Positions 44,138 to 54,171 of a DNA stretch of 64,000 bases are shown here, one piece after another (positions within the stretch are counted from its first letter, which is position 1; every line of letters starts with the position of its first letter). A model generated the notes under the pieces. It worked only from the letters and a program-made list of their open reading frames with translations, was not told where the DNA came from and did not search any database. The stretch is taken from the NCBI GenBank assembly GCA_922989275.2, contig OV277861.1:45857623-45921622 (forward strand). Reading direction: 5' to 3'. Origin of the DNA: Gari tellinella (lineage: Eukaryota; Mollusca; Bivalvia; Cardiida; Psammobiidae). The position numbers and the translations under genes are program-made.

Positions 44138-45290
44138 GCCTGTCTCACACAGAACACACGGCTGATACGGTTGGCCACCCGTGTAAAACGTACATACAAC
44201 CGAACTAACCGTGGCCTTATCCGAGTTACACTCGGGCCATTCGAGTGTATCCGTGAAAGCCGTGTATGATTTTTAAAACTTTTAAAAAACTGGCACGGGT
44301 GCCATGTCCGTGTATGATCGTATTAGCGATCGTACAAGACCGTGAGAAACCGTGTGAGACCGTACGAGACCGTATATACAACCGCACATGAAGTCCACTC
44401 CACGAGTAAGCTCAACCGTGTCAATATCGTATATAAATCGTATGGAATCGTGTGAAACCGTTCTCAAGTCATACATCCAACACCCGGATTAACACTCGAA
44501 TGTCACACGATCACCGTACGATTCACACGAGTGTACACACGGTTTTTATACGATCGCCATACGACCAATACGGTTTCATACGATCGCCATACGACCAATA
44601 CGGTTCAAGAACACAACAGAAAACACAACTACCTGCTGCCACCTTGAAACAACAGAGTACTTGCTACATAATGCCTACAAAGAAGAAGAAGGTCCCCAAA
44701 ATAATCCACATGGAAGATTCTCCCAGCGAGAATACAAAAAGGGCCATCAAGGCCCTCCGACCACTTCAACCCGTTGACCCTATCGACCCTGATCTTATCA
44801 TGAATTCTAATTCCCATATTCTGTCATCTGCCATTTTTATAACTTCTCTGTTGAAAGTTCGAAAATTTATGAAGCCAAGCAATCAAAACGAGTCAATTTA
44901 TATCAAAACATACACGAATGTGTGATAATTCGAGCATAATTCGAACAAAAGTCGGTGGAACCGTATGTAAACCCTGTAAATGTCCAGTTAATCCAGTAAA
45001 AGTCGTGTTTAATCGTACTAGGCCGTAACAGACCGTACTAGACCGTTCTTGGAACCGTACAACAATCGTATGAAAATCGTTTTGCAAATCGTGTTCAAAC
45101 CGTGACAAACCTTGCTTGACCGAGTATATCCGTGCTTTGTTCGTACATACTCGTGCTACATTCTAGTCTAAATCGTACCAAGTCATCCCCAGGCACGGTT
45201 GGAGCTCAATACTCGTACCAGTCAACCCGTGTATAACCGAGTATACCGTATTGGAACCGTGTGCCCAACCGTGTTCTGTGTGAGACAGGC
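44138..45290. mobile_element. 1.15-kb PIF/Harbinger-like element with TAA target duplication
   Basis: The TIRs GCCTGTCTCACACAGAACAC and GTGTTCTGTGTGAGACAGGC are near-perfect and flanked by TAA on each side (44135-44137, 45291-45293). Three-base TWA duplications are typical of PIF/Harbinger elements; the class assignment is inference. The interior is full of ACCGTA/TACGGT-type words in both orientations (CGTACGAGACCGTAT, ATACGATCGCCATACGACCA twice). It contains the short frame at 44671-44925. Confidence 0.78.
44671..44925 (+). CDS. Small Lys-rich frame inside the 1.15-kb element (doubtful)
   Basis: From ATG 44671 the frame starts MPTKKKKVPKIIHMEDSPSE and continues with KRAIKALRPLQPVDPIDPD, a basic then Pro/Asp-rich stretch unlike the surrounding ACCGTA repeats; 84 codons follow the ATG. 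It has no recognised domain. It could be the start of a lost transposon protein or a captured exon fragment. An upstream in-frame extension runs into the repeats and is disregarded. Confidence 0.35.
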   Translation: MPTKKKKVPKIIHMEDSPSENTKRAIKALRPLQPVDPIDPDLIMNSNSHILSSAIFITSLLKVRKFMKPSNQNESIYIKTYTNV

Positions 45291-45723
45291 TAACGGCGAG
45301 ACACCGACTGTGTGTGTTGTTCGGAGGGAATCGTTAAAGGGAGGGAAGCTTACGACTTTGCTTATTTTTGAAAGCAGCTTGAATCCAGATAAGAGTCTGG
45401 TCTGGATTCAAGCAGTTTGTCATTCGTCATTATATTTCTTCTGTACAAATGTCAACTTATAAGTAACTTTGAGAAAAACAGCAGACGACATTTTTAAACA
45501 GACGATATTGCAGCCGGGTAAATGTTGGACATAGCTGATTTGTTTGGGGAATAGCGGCAAGCGCTGTTTGAAGGGGAGGTAATCGTTGTTCAGAGGGCCG
45601 TTGTTGGGCGGGAACACTGTAAGTTCTCTAAAGCGTTAATGGTGACTTATCGATCACTTCTGATCCTTTCAGAAAATCCGACAGCTATAATTAATTAATA
45701 ACCATCTCTTCTCTTTCAATTGT

Positions 45724-45943
45724 TTAACTCCTTCACTGCCTTACCCCGAGTACAATGGTTATTTTGCAAACAATTTGGATCCAGATCAGACGCCGCGTTA
45801 CGCGGCGTCTGATCAGAATCCAAACTGTTTGACACTCATTTCAATATTTCTTAAATCAAAATACCTAAAAATTTAATTCAAGAAATAAAAGCAGACGATA
45901 ATATTTTAAAAGTTATGACGTCATGGTAGTGAAGGGGTTAAAC
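45724..45943 (+). mobile_element. Family C hairpin MITE in the duplicated block, copy 2
   Basis: It runs from TTTAACTCCTTCACTGCC to GGTAGTGAAGGGGTTAA, with a hairpin at about 45765-45832 and a CGCGTTACGCG centre at 45794-45804. It is collinear with 30447-30661, including both flanks. Confidence 0.82.
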
Positions 45944-46169
45944 CTGTACATGTATGCATGGTCGTACCGTCTGACACGGGTCTTATTTCTGGGCAATTGT
46001 TTCAGCACACTCTCTACCACAAAGCTTGTCAGAAAAGGTTTATTTCACCCTTTCACTCTCAATGACGTCAACACTTTTTGCCAATTGTTTTCAAATTACG
46101 TCAATTATACTGTCTTAGATATAACTTTGAAACGATATTGCAGACAACATTATTGAAGCAGCAGGCAGG

Positions 46170-46350
46170 CATGGAGTAATGCAAATATGTAATTGTAATG
46201 CACTGTAATGCCTTACTTTTTCCAATGTAATTGTATGTAATGTATAATGCAGGGATATTTGCATTACATGTAATGGTAATTTAATCAATAATAGTGCTCA
46301 AAATGCAAGTCATTATAAACATTACATTGCATGGCATTACTTTTGTAACA
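46170..46350. repeat. GTAATG-rich palindromic repeat
   Basis: GTAATGCAAATATGTAATTG and ATTACATTGCATGGCATTAC are approximate inverted ends. TAATG/CATTA words fill the interval. Confidence 0.55.
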
Positions 46351-46395
46351 AAGATGTCAGGAAACACAGTACATGTACTAGATTAATTTGTATTA

Positions 46396-46648
46396 AACCT
46401 TTGAACCCTAGTCCCGCATATAGGCGTCCTTTTCAAATAGTGTATATGTGAATGTTACACTTGTCCTAATGGCTATGCAAATAGTGAAGATCCAGATCAG
46501 AGGGCTCCGAAAGGAGCCCTCTAATCAGGGTCTTCACTGTTTGTCATAATGCTAAATACTGACAAAAACAACCCTAAAAGTCAAAAATGGACTAGACTAA
46601 AATGGAAACTGGAATTGTCCATTTAAAGTGTCAGGGAGGAAAGAGTTA
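46396..46648 (+). mobile_element. Family G hairpin MITE
   Basis: TTAAACCTTTGAACCCTAGT and GTCAGGGAGGAAAGAGTTAA are the ends. The hairpin is at about 46473-46542 with a GGCTCCGAAAGGAGCC centre. It is closely similar to 4888-5136. Confidence 0.82.
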
Positions 46649-46649
46649 A

Positions 46650-47680
46650 ATGGTTGAAGACTGCATTTATCATTAATGACAAAAATACCTGTGTTTGCTA
46701 TGCAGTTATATGGAGCACCAACATTCACTGTATTACATTAAAGTTCCAACAATGTTAATTTTCAGTGCTCAGCTGTATAGTGTATATGATTTGCATGGGG
46801 AAAGCATTATTGTGTTAATTGACCAGGTCTTAATACAATAAGTTATTCTTCCATCAATGAAAAGGTTAATCCTAATCCCTATGTGTACAGGTAGATGTCT
46901 TCTATTTGGTCAAGTTGTCTGCTCAGTTTCTGAAAGTGACGTTCCCACTGTTTTCAGTTCTAACTTATCATGTACAGTATTGATATTAATACAATGTACC
47001 AAACAGTTTTGATCTGGATGGAATGTAGAGTCACACCATATCTGATTTCGATCAAAACTCTTCCAGTAAGGTAGGGTCTGGTCGGATAAGGGTTACAATA
47101 GGTGTGAAAAATTGCCACCTCTAGCATGAAGTTATACAGGTGTAAGCCAAAGAATGGCTGAACATGCTAGTGCTTTCTCAAAGTATTTAAAATTTTTGAA
47201 ACCTTGAAACTTTATTGAAATATATATGTATAAAGTCCACTACTGTAAACAGCGTTAACATTTATACAAATAGTAAATATACATATAAACAGGGAGGTCA
47301 TTAGTTGGGAAAGTAAACAGATGTAAGCCAAAATTCGCGCCATAGATAGTCATATATATATTCTGACAGTTTAGATCGTGATCAGGTCCTAGGTAACTCG
47401 TTCTCTGATCATAGTATATGCTGCCTCGAATTCACTCTTTCAATTTGTATATTGATTTGTCATAATAATTAACAAGAAGTATCGAGGTTCCATGGAAGAA
47501 GAAAGCATACAGGTATTTATCAAACTCTGCTAAATACTAGTAAATAGGGTAAATAGATAAAATGCTTGGTTCATTATTGCCAACAGTAATGCTGGGGTAC
47601 TAATATGATAAGCTTCTCCAAATAGACGAAATTTGGAGAAGAAATACAGGCACACGCAGCAGTAGACTTCTACTTACTAG
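46650..47680. other. No gene recognised
   Basis: Short TTTTGATC half-hairpins occur near 47002 and 47370. No reading frame or complete element could be supported. Confidence 0.4.
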
Positions 47681-47683
47681 GAG

Positions 47684-47938
47684 CAGGGCTGCCATAAGTT
47701 GACATGAAAAATCCTAAGATTTACAATTTTACATTTTTCAATTGCGATTTTACGAATCGTACCTTTACCCCATAGCCTTTTTCTTGTTTTGTTGACATGC
47801 GATACTTAAAGCAGACTGTAAGTAAAGCAGAATGCGAATTAGGGCGCATTTTGCTTTACTTTCAGCCTGCTTTAAACTACCATAACCTGGGGAAAAATCC
47901 GGAGATTTAGGAAAAATCCGGAGAAATGGCAGCCCTGA
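47684..47938. mobile_element. CAGGGCTGCCA-ended MITE containing a family B fragment
   Basis: CAGGGCTGCCATAAGTTG and AAATGGCAGCCCTG are inverted ends, and AAAAATCCTAAGATTTA / GGAGATTTAGGAAAAATCC are subterminal. A family B hairpin (about 47810-47875) with its CCCCATAGCC flank sits inside. Confidence 0.7.
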
Positions 47939-47939
47939 A

Positions 47940-48760
47940 ATTTCTATATAACGAAACAAAATTTGGAGATAAATATAAGATACGCATGGAATCCTCACTC
48001 AATGGAAAAATGAAAGCTTTTTCCGGAAGATGACGGCCATTTTTGAAATAAATGAGCGATCTTATTTGTCAGATTAAACCAGCCAATCATAGTATGTATC
48101 TGTACACAATGCGGGATTTCCATCTTTCATGGCTGGTGAACTTTAACTTCTACATAAAGTGGAGGAGTGCCGTGTGTATATGAAATATATAAGTGCGGAA
48201 AAAGTCGTGAATTGAAAGAAAAGTGTTGCCTGTAATAAAATTAGCTGAAAGTTTCAGCTGTTAAAGGCCGTTTCCCGTGAAAACCGACTAGATACCCACG
48301 CCCCCTGTATTTACGCACTTTCGTTTGGGTGTCAGAATCGACATGGATGACTTATACGCACGGAATTTTATCAAATAAAAAGTAAATCTTAAAAATTAAT
48401 AATTTCAGGAGGGCACCACAAGCGAAATTTCAGTGATCTTGTCAATTTTAGCAGCAGTTCAAGTTGATAGTTAAGACTAACTGTTCTATTCCGGTAGTAT
48501 ACATTTTCCCTAATACTTTGGCAGATAGTAAAAATAATAATACAAAATGTGTCTTTGATGTGTTGAAAACGCAACCTTTAACATTATTTACACTCTCTAG
48601 CGACTCAGTTTTGTTGATTTTGAGTTATTTGCCACAAAATATAATAATAAAAACTTGTATATGGCTGTATATGCTCTTAATCAAATTTGATTTGGGTGAA
48701 ATTGGGCCTTTTTGGTAAAGAGTTATTTGCCTTTGATGTGCTCAAGTATGCTGGGAATGA
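47940..48760. other. No gene recognised; diverged 161-bp-type repeat in the right part
   Basis: About 48400-48760 carries TTATTTACACTCTCTAGCGA and GTAAAGAGTTATTTGCCTTT, worn relatives of the 161-bp repeat at 1.9 kb. The left part is unassigned. Confidence 0.45.
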
Positions 48761-49148
48761 CTAATTTTTCTTTTTAATGTCAACTTATTTGAGTAAATTT
48801 TGACTAAACGTTGAAAAATTACATACATGACACTAAGAATATGAATGAATTGTTATAAAATCATTTATGTGAAACCCACAAGTAAAACTATCATGTTCAA
48901 GATCCTCTGGCGAGTGATATCAAGATCTTCAAAGTCCTCTTGTAAATGCTATAATGTATCTTATTTTAATTGTCACACAGTTTGGATACTTATCAGACGG
49001 CTACCTCTGATTTGGATCCATTCTGTGTCAGAATGCCATATACAATCCGCTCAGTAAGCCTTGGGTCAACGCACATTTGTGATCAATGTTTTAATACAAT
49101 TTTTATTAGTAAACTCCCGAAGGACCAATAAATTGTGATGCTAACAAA

Positions 49149-49349
49149 TTTACCCTTTCACTCATTAAGAGCGTTTGCAAAGAGCTTCGATCCTGATCAG
49201 ACGCCGCGTAACGCGGCGTCTGATCAGGATCAAAACTCTTTGTCACTTGTTATTAATTTACGTCAGTTATACTGCCTTAAATCTAACTTTGAAACGATAT
49301 TGCTGACAATAATATTGAACTAGCCGACAATATGGCGGTGAAGGGTTAA
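49149..49349 (+). mobile_element. Family C hairpin MITE
   Basis: TTTACCCTTTCACTCATTAA and GGCGGTGAAGGGTTAA are the ends. The hairpin at about 49178-49243 is perfect over more than 25 bp per arm (GAGCTTCGATCCTGATCAGA and near-complement). Confidence 0.82.
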
Positions 49350-49404
49350 AAACCTCACGATAAATTTAATTATGAAAGGCTTAAATGCCTAACACCGAGG
49401 GGTA

Positions 49405-49650
49405 CAGTGGAGAATCTGTTATTCTTTCCCGTTTAAACGCAAACGTACGCAAACGCAAAGCACTAAAACGCAGAAAAGTACAACTTTTGGACAATTCTGA
49501 TAATTCATGTTTATATTGGTGGCAAACCGTTTTGAGCCAGATCAGACGCCGGGTTACCGGCGTCTGATCTGGCTCCAAACTGTTTGTAAATGAAAAAACT
49601 AGTTTTAGCGTAAACGCGTTTATCGGGAAAGAATAACAGATTCTCCACTG
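49405..49650 (+). mobile_element. Family D MITE (TA-flanked, complete)
   Basis: CAGTGGAGAATCTGTTATTC and GAATAACAGATTCTCCACTG are perfect TIRs with TA on both sides. The hairpin is at about 49523-49587. CGCAAACGTACGCAAACGCA-type repeats follow the left end. Confidence 0.88.
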
Positions 49651-49699
49651 TAGATCTACACTAAAACTCCTCTAGTATGACCACTTAAGTGTGCTAATC

Positions 49700-49945
49700 A
49701 TCATGTGTCTAAGGCAAGTGACTGCTTAAAGCAAAGTGACAGTAAAACAGAAAGTTTCTTTATGAGCTGTCTGTTTTACGTTCACCTTGCTTTAAGCTGC
49801 CACCTGCCTTTCAATCACTCAATTAGCATTCCTTTAAGTGGTCGAAATAGAGATGTTTTTACTGTGCAATGATTATTTGCAACAGTTTGGATCCTAATCC
49901 AGAATTCAACTTCTGATCAGGATCCAAACTGTTTGACATCCACAC
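49700..49945 (+). mobile_element. Two hairpin remnants (B-like and C-like)
   Basis: A B-like hairpin with altered stem (AGTGACAGTAAAACAGAAAG and partner) lies at about 49728-49797. A compact C-like hairpin with GTTTGGATCCTAATCCAGAA and TTCTGATCAGGATCCAAAC arms lies at about 49882-49940. Confidence 0.6.
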
Positions 49946-50269
49946 AGGTGTTTGATTAATCTAAATTTTTGACTACGAACATCGATATCAAAACATTGCA
50001 GGTTACAATAATTTTGAAGCAGAGATGGCCTAGTGGTAAAAATGATGAAGCTATATATAAGAACAGTCGGTAGTTTACTATTACATGATTGGCGGCTTCA
50101 AACGGCATTTTTAAAAACAGTTCCGTAGGACTGGTGAGAATTCACATGGTAACGAGTGTCAGTGGATATTGGTGTATGTGATAACGATAAAAAATTAACC
50201 AAAGTCAATCAGAGAAACTCGATGCCTGGTCAGGACTCTAGTACATTTATCGATATGTTTCAGTCAATG

Positions 50270-50460
50270 TATATTATTAATCTGAGTACAATAGATATTT
50301 GCATACACTTTGCATCCCAGGCTAGACATCGCGTTTTAAGTCAAAATATCTTAAATTCAAATTTAAGAAATAAAAGCAGACGTCAAATGTTTAAAAGTGA
50401 TGACGTCATGTCGAGAAGTGGTTAAATCAGACGACATAATTCGACTGTGAAGGGATTATT
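50270..50460 (+). repeat. Left part of the tandem gene duplication, copy 2
   Basis: TTAATCTGAG, TTTGCATACACTTTGCATC, TTTAAGAAATAAAAGCAGAC and GTGATGACGTCATGTC match 31155-31320 in order. This defines a C-family remnant shared by the two gene copies. Confidence 0.75.
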
Positions 50461-50589
50461 AGTGTTTTCTTCTGACCTGTCGGAGTTATGTTTAGATTGG
50501 AACATTCTAAAACTTTCAAAGGGATGAGTTTTCTCTACATACGGTTAATGATACGGATAGCTGTAATTTTTGTGCGCAATGTACATACT

Positions 50590-50808
50590 CAGTAGAGGAT
50601 ACCTTATTCTTTCCCGTTAAACGCAAACGCAATGCACTAAACTGTTGAAATTTACTTTAAGACTTTTTTTTATTATATTTTCAATCTGAGTAGCAAACAG
50701 GTTGGAGCCTGATCAGACGCCGGGTAACCCGGCGTCTGATCTGGCTCCAACCTGTTTGCAATGGAAATAATAGTTTTAGTATATAAATGCGTTTGTTGGG
50801 AAATAATA
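50590..50808 (+). mobile_element. Family D MITE, degraded ends
   Basis: CTTATTCTTTCCCGTTAAAC and TTGGGAAATAATAAAAT mark eroded TIRs. The hairpin is at about 50695-50760 with a CCGGGTAACCCGG centre and CAGGTTGGAGCC arms. Confidence 0.75.
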
Positions 50809-51047
50809 AAATATCAGTAAAGTTAGCGCAAGGGTCTCGTGCTGCACGAGTATCATGTTATCTCAAGTTGGAAAGTGTACGACTATATAGATCCGATGTT
50901 ACCCTGTTATCTATTTACCATTATGAACTATTCTGTTCTAAAAATAACTCCGACAGGTCAGAAAAATGGAACAAAAACAATATTTTAGTCACATTGTGGC
51001 GGCCAGCTACATGTAGGTAAAGGAATATTCCGTGTGCAGTGTCTTTA

Positions 51048-51292
51048 TTAACTCTTTCAACACTAAGTAAAACTTATGGGTTACTAGGTTCCCTTGTGGG
51101 TAAATTTAGTTACCAAAACATGAACCACTTAACTTGAAATTCGGAGTAGTTTAATAAATACTGGTACAATACAATACAATATACAATACAAAAACAATAT
51201 ATTATATTGTAAATACTGGTGTAAATTAGTAAACAATGTTTGCAAGTGTAATGAGAATATTTTCATCAGACTCATGGTGATGGAAGAGTTAA
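51048..51292 (+). mobile_element. Family A MITE upstream of tandem gene 2, hairpin lost
   Basis: TTAACTCTTTCAACAC and GATGGAAGAGTTAA are the ends. The central hairpin is missing and an ACAATACAATAC stretch is present instead. It corresponds to 31709-31926. Confidence 0.72.
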
Positions 51293-51350
51293 CTTCCGGA
51301 AATTCATATAACGTACATCGAATGGAATCGAATACCCGCGGATAATAACC

Positions 51351-51650
51351 ATGAAAATAATCTACAAAACATTACTCGCGGACATCGTGTTGGTTGTTTC
51401 TATTGCTGCTGTTAAAAAAGTATTTGAACATTTTGAAGCATCACGGCGCAAACAAGGCGATGACGACATATCTCTGTATAGAGACTCGTACTCCACGTGC
51501 CTGGACGAGTGCAGGGTACGTGGTTGGTGCACGGGGATATCGTACAGTAAATCGACCACGTCCTGTATCGTGCATGGGGATAATACTTTAGACCAGCCGC
51601 TGTCAGGAAGCATAGGGTTCGTTTACTGTAAGAGAAGCCTGTGGAGAGAG
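51351..51650 (+). CDS. Tandem gene 2, exon 1: signal sequence and apple/PAN-like module
   Basis: It has the same architecture and exact length (300 nt, 100 residues) as exon 1 of gene 1. The leader is LLADIVLVVSIAAV. Cys50, 54, 60 and 72 are conserved, and Cys93 is additional (FVYCKRS). The donor GAG|GTAATT is in phase 0. Twelve replacements separate the two copies, against about as many silent changes by eye, which suggests constraint. Upstream, CATCGAATGGAATCGAATAC is shared with gene 1, so the 5' region was duplicated with the gene. Confidence 0.87.
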
Positions 51651-51772
51651 GTAATTACAGTATAAACTCTATACTTTGAACTCGCGTTAGTTCGAACATA
51701 CCCACATTTCAAAGTTAAAACGTAGCTTAGCTAACTCCAGGCCCATAGGAAGCAAAATTGGATGGAAGGGGA

Positions 51773-51899
51773 GGGGGGGGGGGGGGGGGGGGGGGGGCAC
51801 TCTTCATCACTACATTATTGAACACTCTTCATTTGGGGGGGGGGGGGGGGAGCACCACCGATTGTTTGCTTTTTGACGTTTTTTTTTTTTTTTTTTTTT
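51773..51899 (+). repeat. Homopolymer cluster in intron 1 of gene 2
   Basis: G runs of 25 (51773-51797) and 16 (51835-51850), separated by a partly repeated CACTCTTCAT segment, are followed by a T run of 21 (51879-51899). Lengths may be affected by sequencing. Confidence 0.85.
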
Positions 51900-52525
51900 A
51901 TAAGTATAAAAAAACGTCTGAAAAGCGTTTTCTGACTTTTATTTAGTACAAATAAATAAAACTTTGCTTGGTTACCATAATTGGAAACATTATTTGTGGG
52001 TGCCCCGCCACCCTGTTTCTACGGGACCTAAACTGGCCTGGGCTTTTTTCTAGTGTTGAGGACAGGATGTCCACTTGAATCAGGTTTAAAGTAAAGCAGA
52101 ATGCACATGAAGGCGCATTCTGGTTAACTTTCACCCTGCTTTAAGCTACCGTCTGCTAGAAAATAAAACATATTGCAAGCAAATATTATATATTAAGTGT
52201 TCAGTCTAGTTACCCCTTTGTAGCTGTTTCAGTAATTAAAACCAGGTAAGTTACTAAAGCAGAACACTTCTTTACAGATATTGTGCTGTACTTTTCCTGT
52301 TTTAATCAGGTATCTTGTTAGGTATAATGCGTTGACTAATTAGAAATCTTAGTTAACGAATAATATTGTTGTTGTCAACGACGACAAACTGATGAATTTG
52401 TTGATCAGTCAATCTCTACACTGTAAATTTGGCGAACACTACACGTGTTTTAATGGCGTTTCCTGTCGAAATGCTAGCGCTTTCTAGAAAACACCAATAT
52501 TTTAAATATAATCGTTATATGTGTA

Positions 52526-52752
52526 CAGTGGAGAAAACGTGATATTCTTTCTCGTTTAAACGCAAATGAAACGCAAACGCATTGCAATTCACTGTTGGAA
52601 ATGACAACCTTTTGGCAATTTTGACTATCTACTTCAATCTGAGTGCTAAACAGATTGAAGCCTGATCAGACGCCGGGTTACCCGGCGTCTGATCTGGCTC
52701 CAAACTGTTAGCAAAGAAAAATAAAGTTTTAGCGTAAATGCGTTTTAGGGGG
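52526..52752 (+). mobile_element. Family D MITE in intron 1 of gene 2
   Basis: The left TIR CAGTGGAGAAAACGTGATAT is preceded by TA. The hairpin is at about 52648-52711, and AGCGTAAATGCGTTTTAGG follows near the right edge. In gene 1 only the last AGCGTAAACGCGTTTATTGG (32697-32716) remains, followed by the same TTTGACGATACC flank, so gene 1 lost most of a shared insertion. Confidence 0.78.
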
Positions 52753-52850
52753 GATTTTCACGTGTTTGACGATACCTACCGGACCTATAGCACTCATATA
52801 TGTAATATTCCTGAGAAAGAATCATGCTTGTTAATTTACATATATTTCAG

Positions 52851-52938
52851 CAATCGATAACATGTGCTGACCAACGGTGCAATGCTACCATAGCAGGGTG
52901 TAACGGTGGTTCTGTGACTGAGATTTGCACATACAAAG
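52851..52938 (+). CDS. Tandem gene 2, exon 2: four-cysteine module
   Basis: An 88-nt exon between acceptor TATATTTCAG (ends 52850) and donor AAAG|GTAATT. It encodes 29 residues with all four cysteines of the gene 1 module (C-x4-C-x6-C-x8-C) and the conserved GCNGGS and EICTYK. Entry in phase 0 and exit after one base match exons 1 and 3. A 20-nt poly-C run starts 30 nt past the donor. Confidence 0.87.
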
Positions 52939-52967
52939 GTAATTATTGGGACCCTTCCCTTCCCTTG

Positions 52968-52987
52968 CCCCCCCCCCCCCCCCCCCC
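52968..52987 (+). repeat. Poly-C run of 20 nt
   Basis: An uninterrupted C20 just inside intron 2 of gene 2, followed by a CA-rich tract (ACACAAACAACAACAAAC). Confidence 0.9.
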
Positions 52988-53548
52988 ACACAATAAAACA
53001 ACCCCACACACAAACAACAACAAACAAACCCAACAACACAACATAACAAACCACACGTGTCAACTATGAGCTACTTTACGTGGAACTATAGTTCGAACCT
53101 CTAGTCAATCGAAAGTGAGGCCGGTGCATGCGCATTAAGGTCGACAGAAGAACACCGTTTGTCGAACCAATGAAAACTTAGAATAGTCCGTCTGCGGGTC
53201 TCTATGTTGGATCATAGTCACTATAGACGACTAAAGACCGGACTATAGTTCCTCGTGAATTTGCTCAATGTGTTTTGTAGAGAACACGCGCTTTAAATAG
53301 CTACCTCATCGTATATGGTGTCCACTACATGATAGACATTTTCAGGAAACCGTCACTTTATGCCAGGATACATGTAGCTAGTTTTTGGGAGCATAATTAT
53401 AGTTATTGAACTGTGTAACCGTCCGTCCGTCCGCCCGTCTCCTTTTGTTTGGGGTCTATTTACTATATCACATACTGTCATAAGTTAGGGATACCAAATG
53501 TTGATGGCGAGTACATCTCGGGATGGCAAAGTGTCCCGAAACATTACC

Positions 53549-53798
53549 TTAACCCGTTCTCCCATAGAAGCGCCTTTTAGCACATTTAATTTATTCGTCC
53601 ACCGAAGAAAATAGTTCTTATTTAATCAGCCATGACTTTGTTTATAATAAATATTTTCAATATTCTAGCAGTTGTAGCTTAAATCAGACTGAAAGTAAAG
53701 CAGAATGCGCCCTAAGGCGCATTCTGCTTTACTTTCAACCATCTTAAAGTGATCCCATGTCTTCAAAACTGGAAATGAGCTATGGGGTATTGGGTTAA
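53549..53798 (-). mobile_element. Family B hairpin MITE in intron 2 of gene 2
   Basis: TTAACCCGTTCTCCCATAGA and TATTGGGTTAA mark the ends, with TTAA on both sides. The hairpin is at about 53680-53745. The corresponding place in gene 1 (about 39965-40015) lacks it. Confidence 0.85.
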
Positions 53799-54171
53799 CA
53801 AAGATAAAAATAATTTTTTATTGTGCTACAAGCCTCTGGGCCAAAGTGCTCAAGGTGAACTTTTGTGGCACCCCTTCTTGCCGTTGTCCGTCTTTCTGTC
53901 CGTCATCAATTGAAAACGATTTCTTCTTTGAAACCAATAGTCCAAGAGTAGCCAAACTTGGTTAGATACAGTCTGTTGATATGATAAGTTGTTCAAAGAA
54001 TGGTATTGTTGCCGTGGCAACCGTGCAATCTATAAAATATTCTTCCTCGAAATCACTGGTCTGATTTTCTGGTTTTCATTTTGGTTTTCACCAAAATGTG
54101 TCTCAATTGATAGACTTGCAGATTTGTTCAAAGAATTTTACTCCGTCATAAAACATGGCCGTGCCAGAGGG

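Larger units (their letters stand above)
44109..45619 (+). mobile_element. Family F MITE containing a nested TAA-flanked element
   Basis: The left end CAGTTTTCCCTCTCTACAAC and right end GTTGTTGGGCGGGAACACTG are family F TIRs, with TA on both sides. The F hairpin is at about 45368-45420. The left part is interrupted at 44135 by the 1.15-kb element below. Rejoining the flanks at one TAA restores the F order seen at 26528. Confidence 0.78.
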
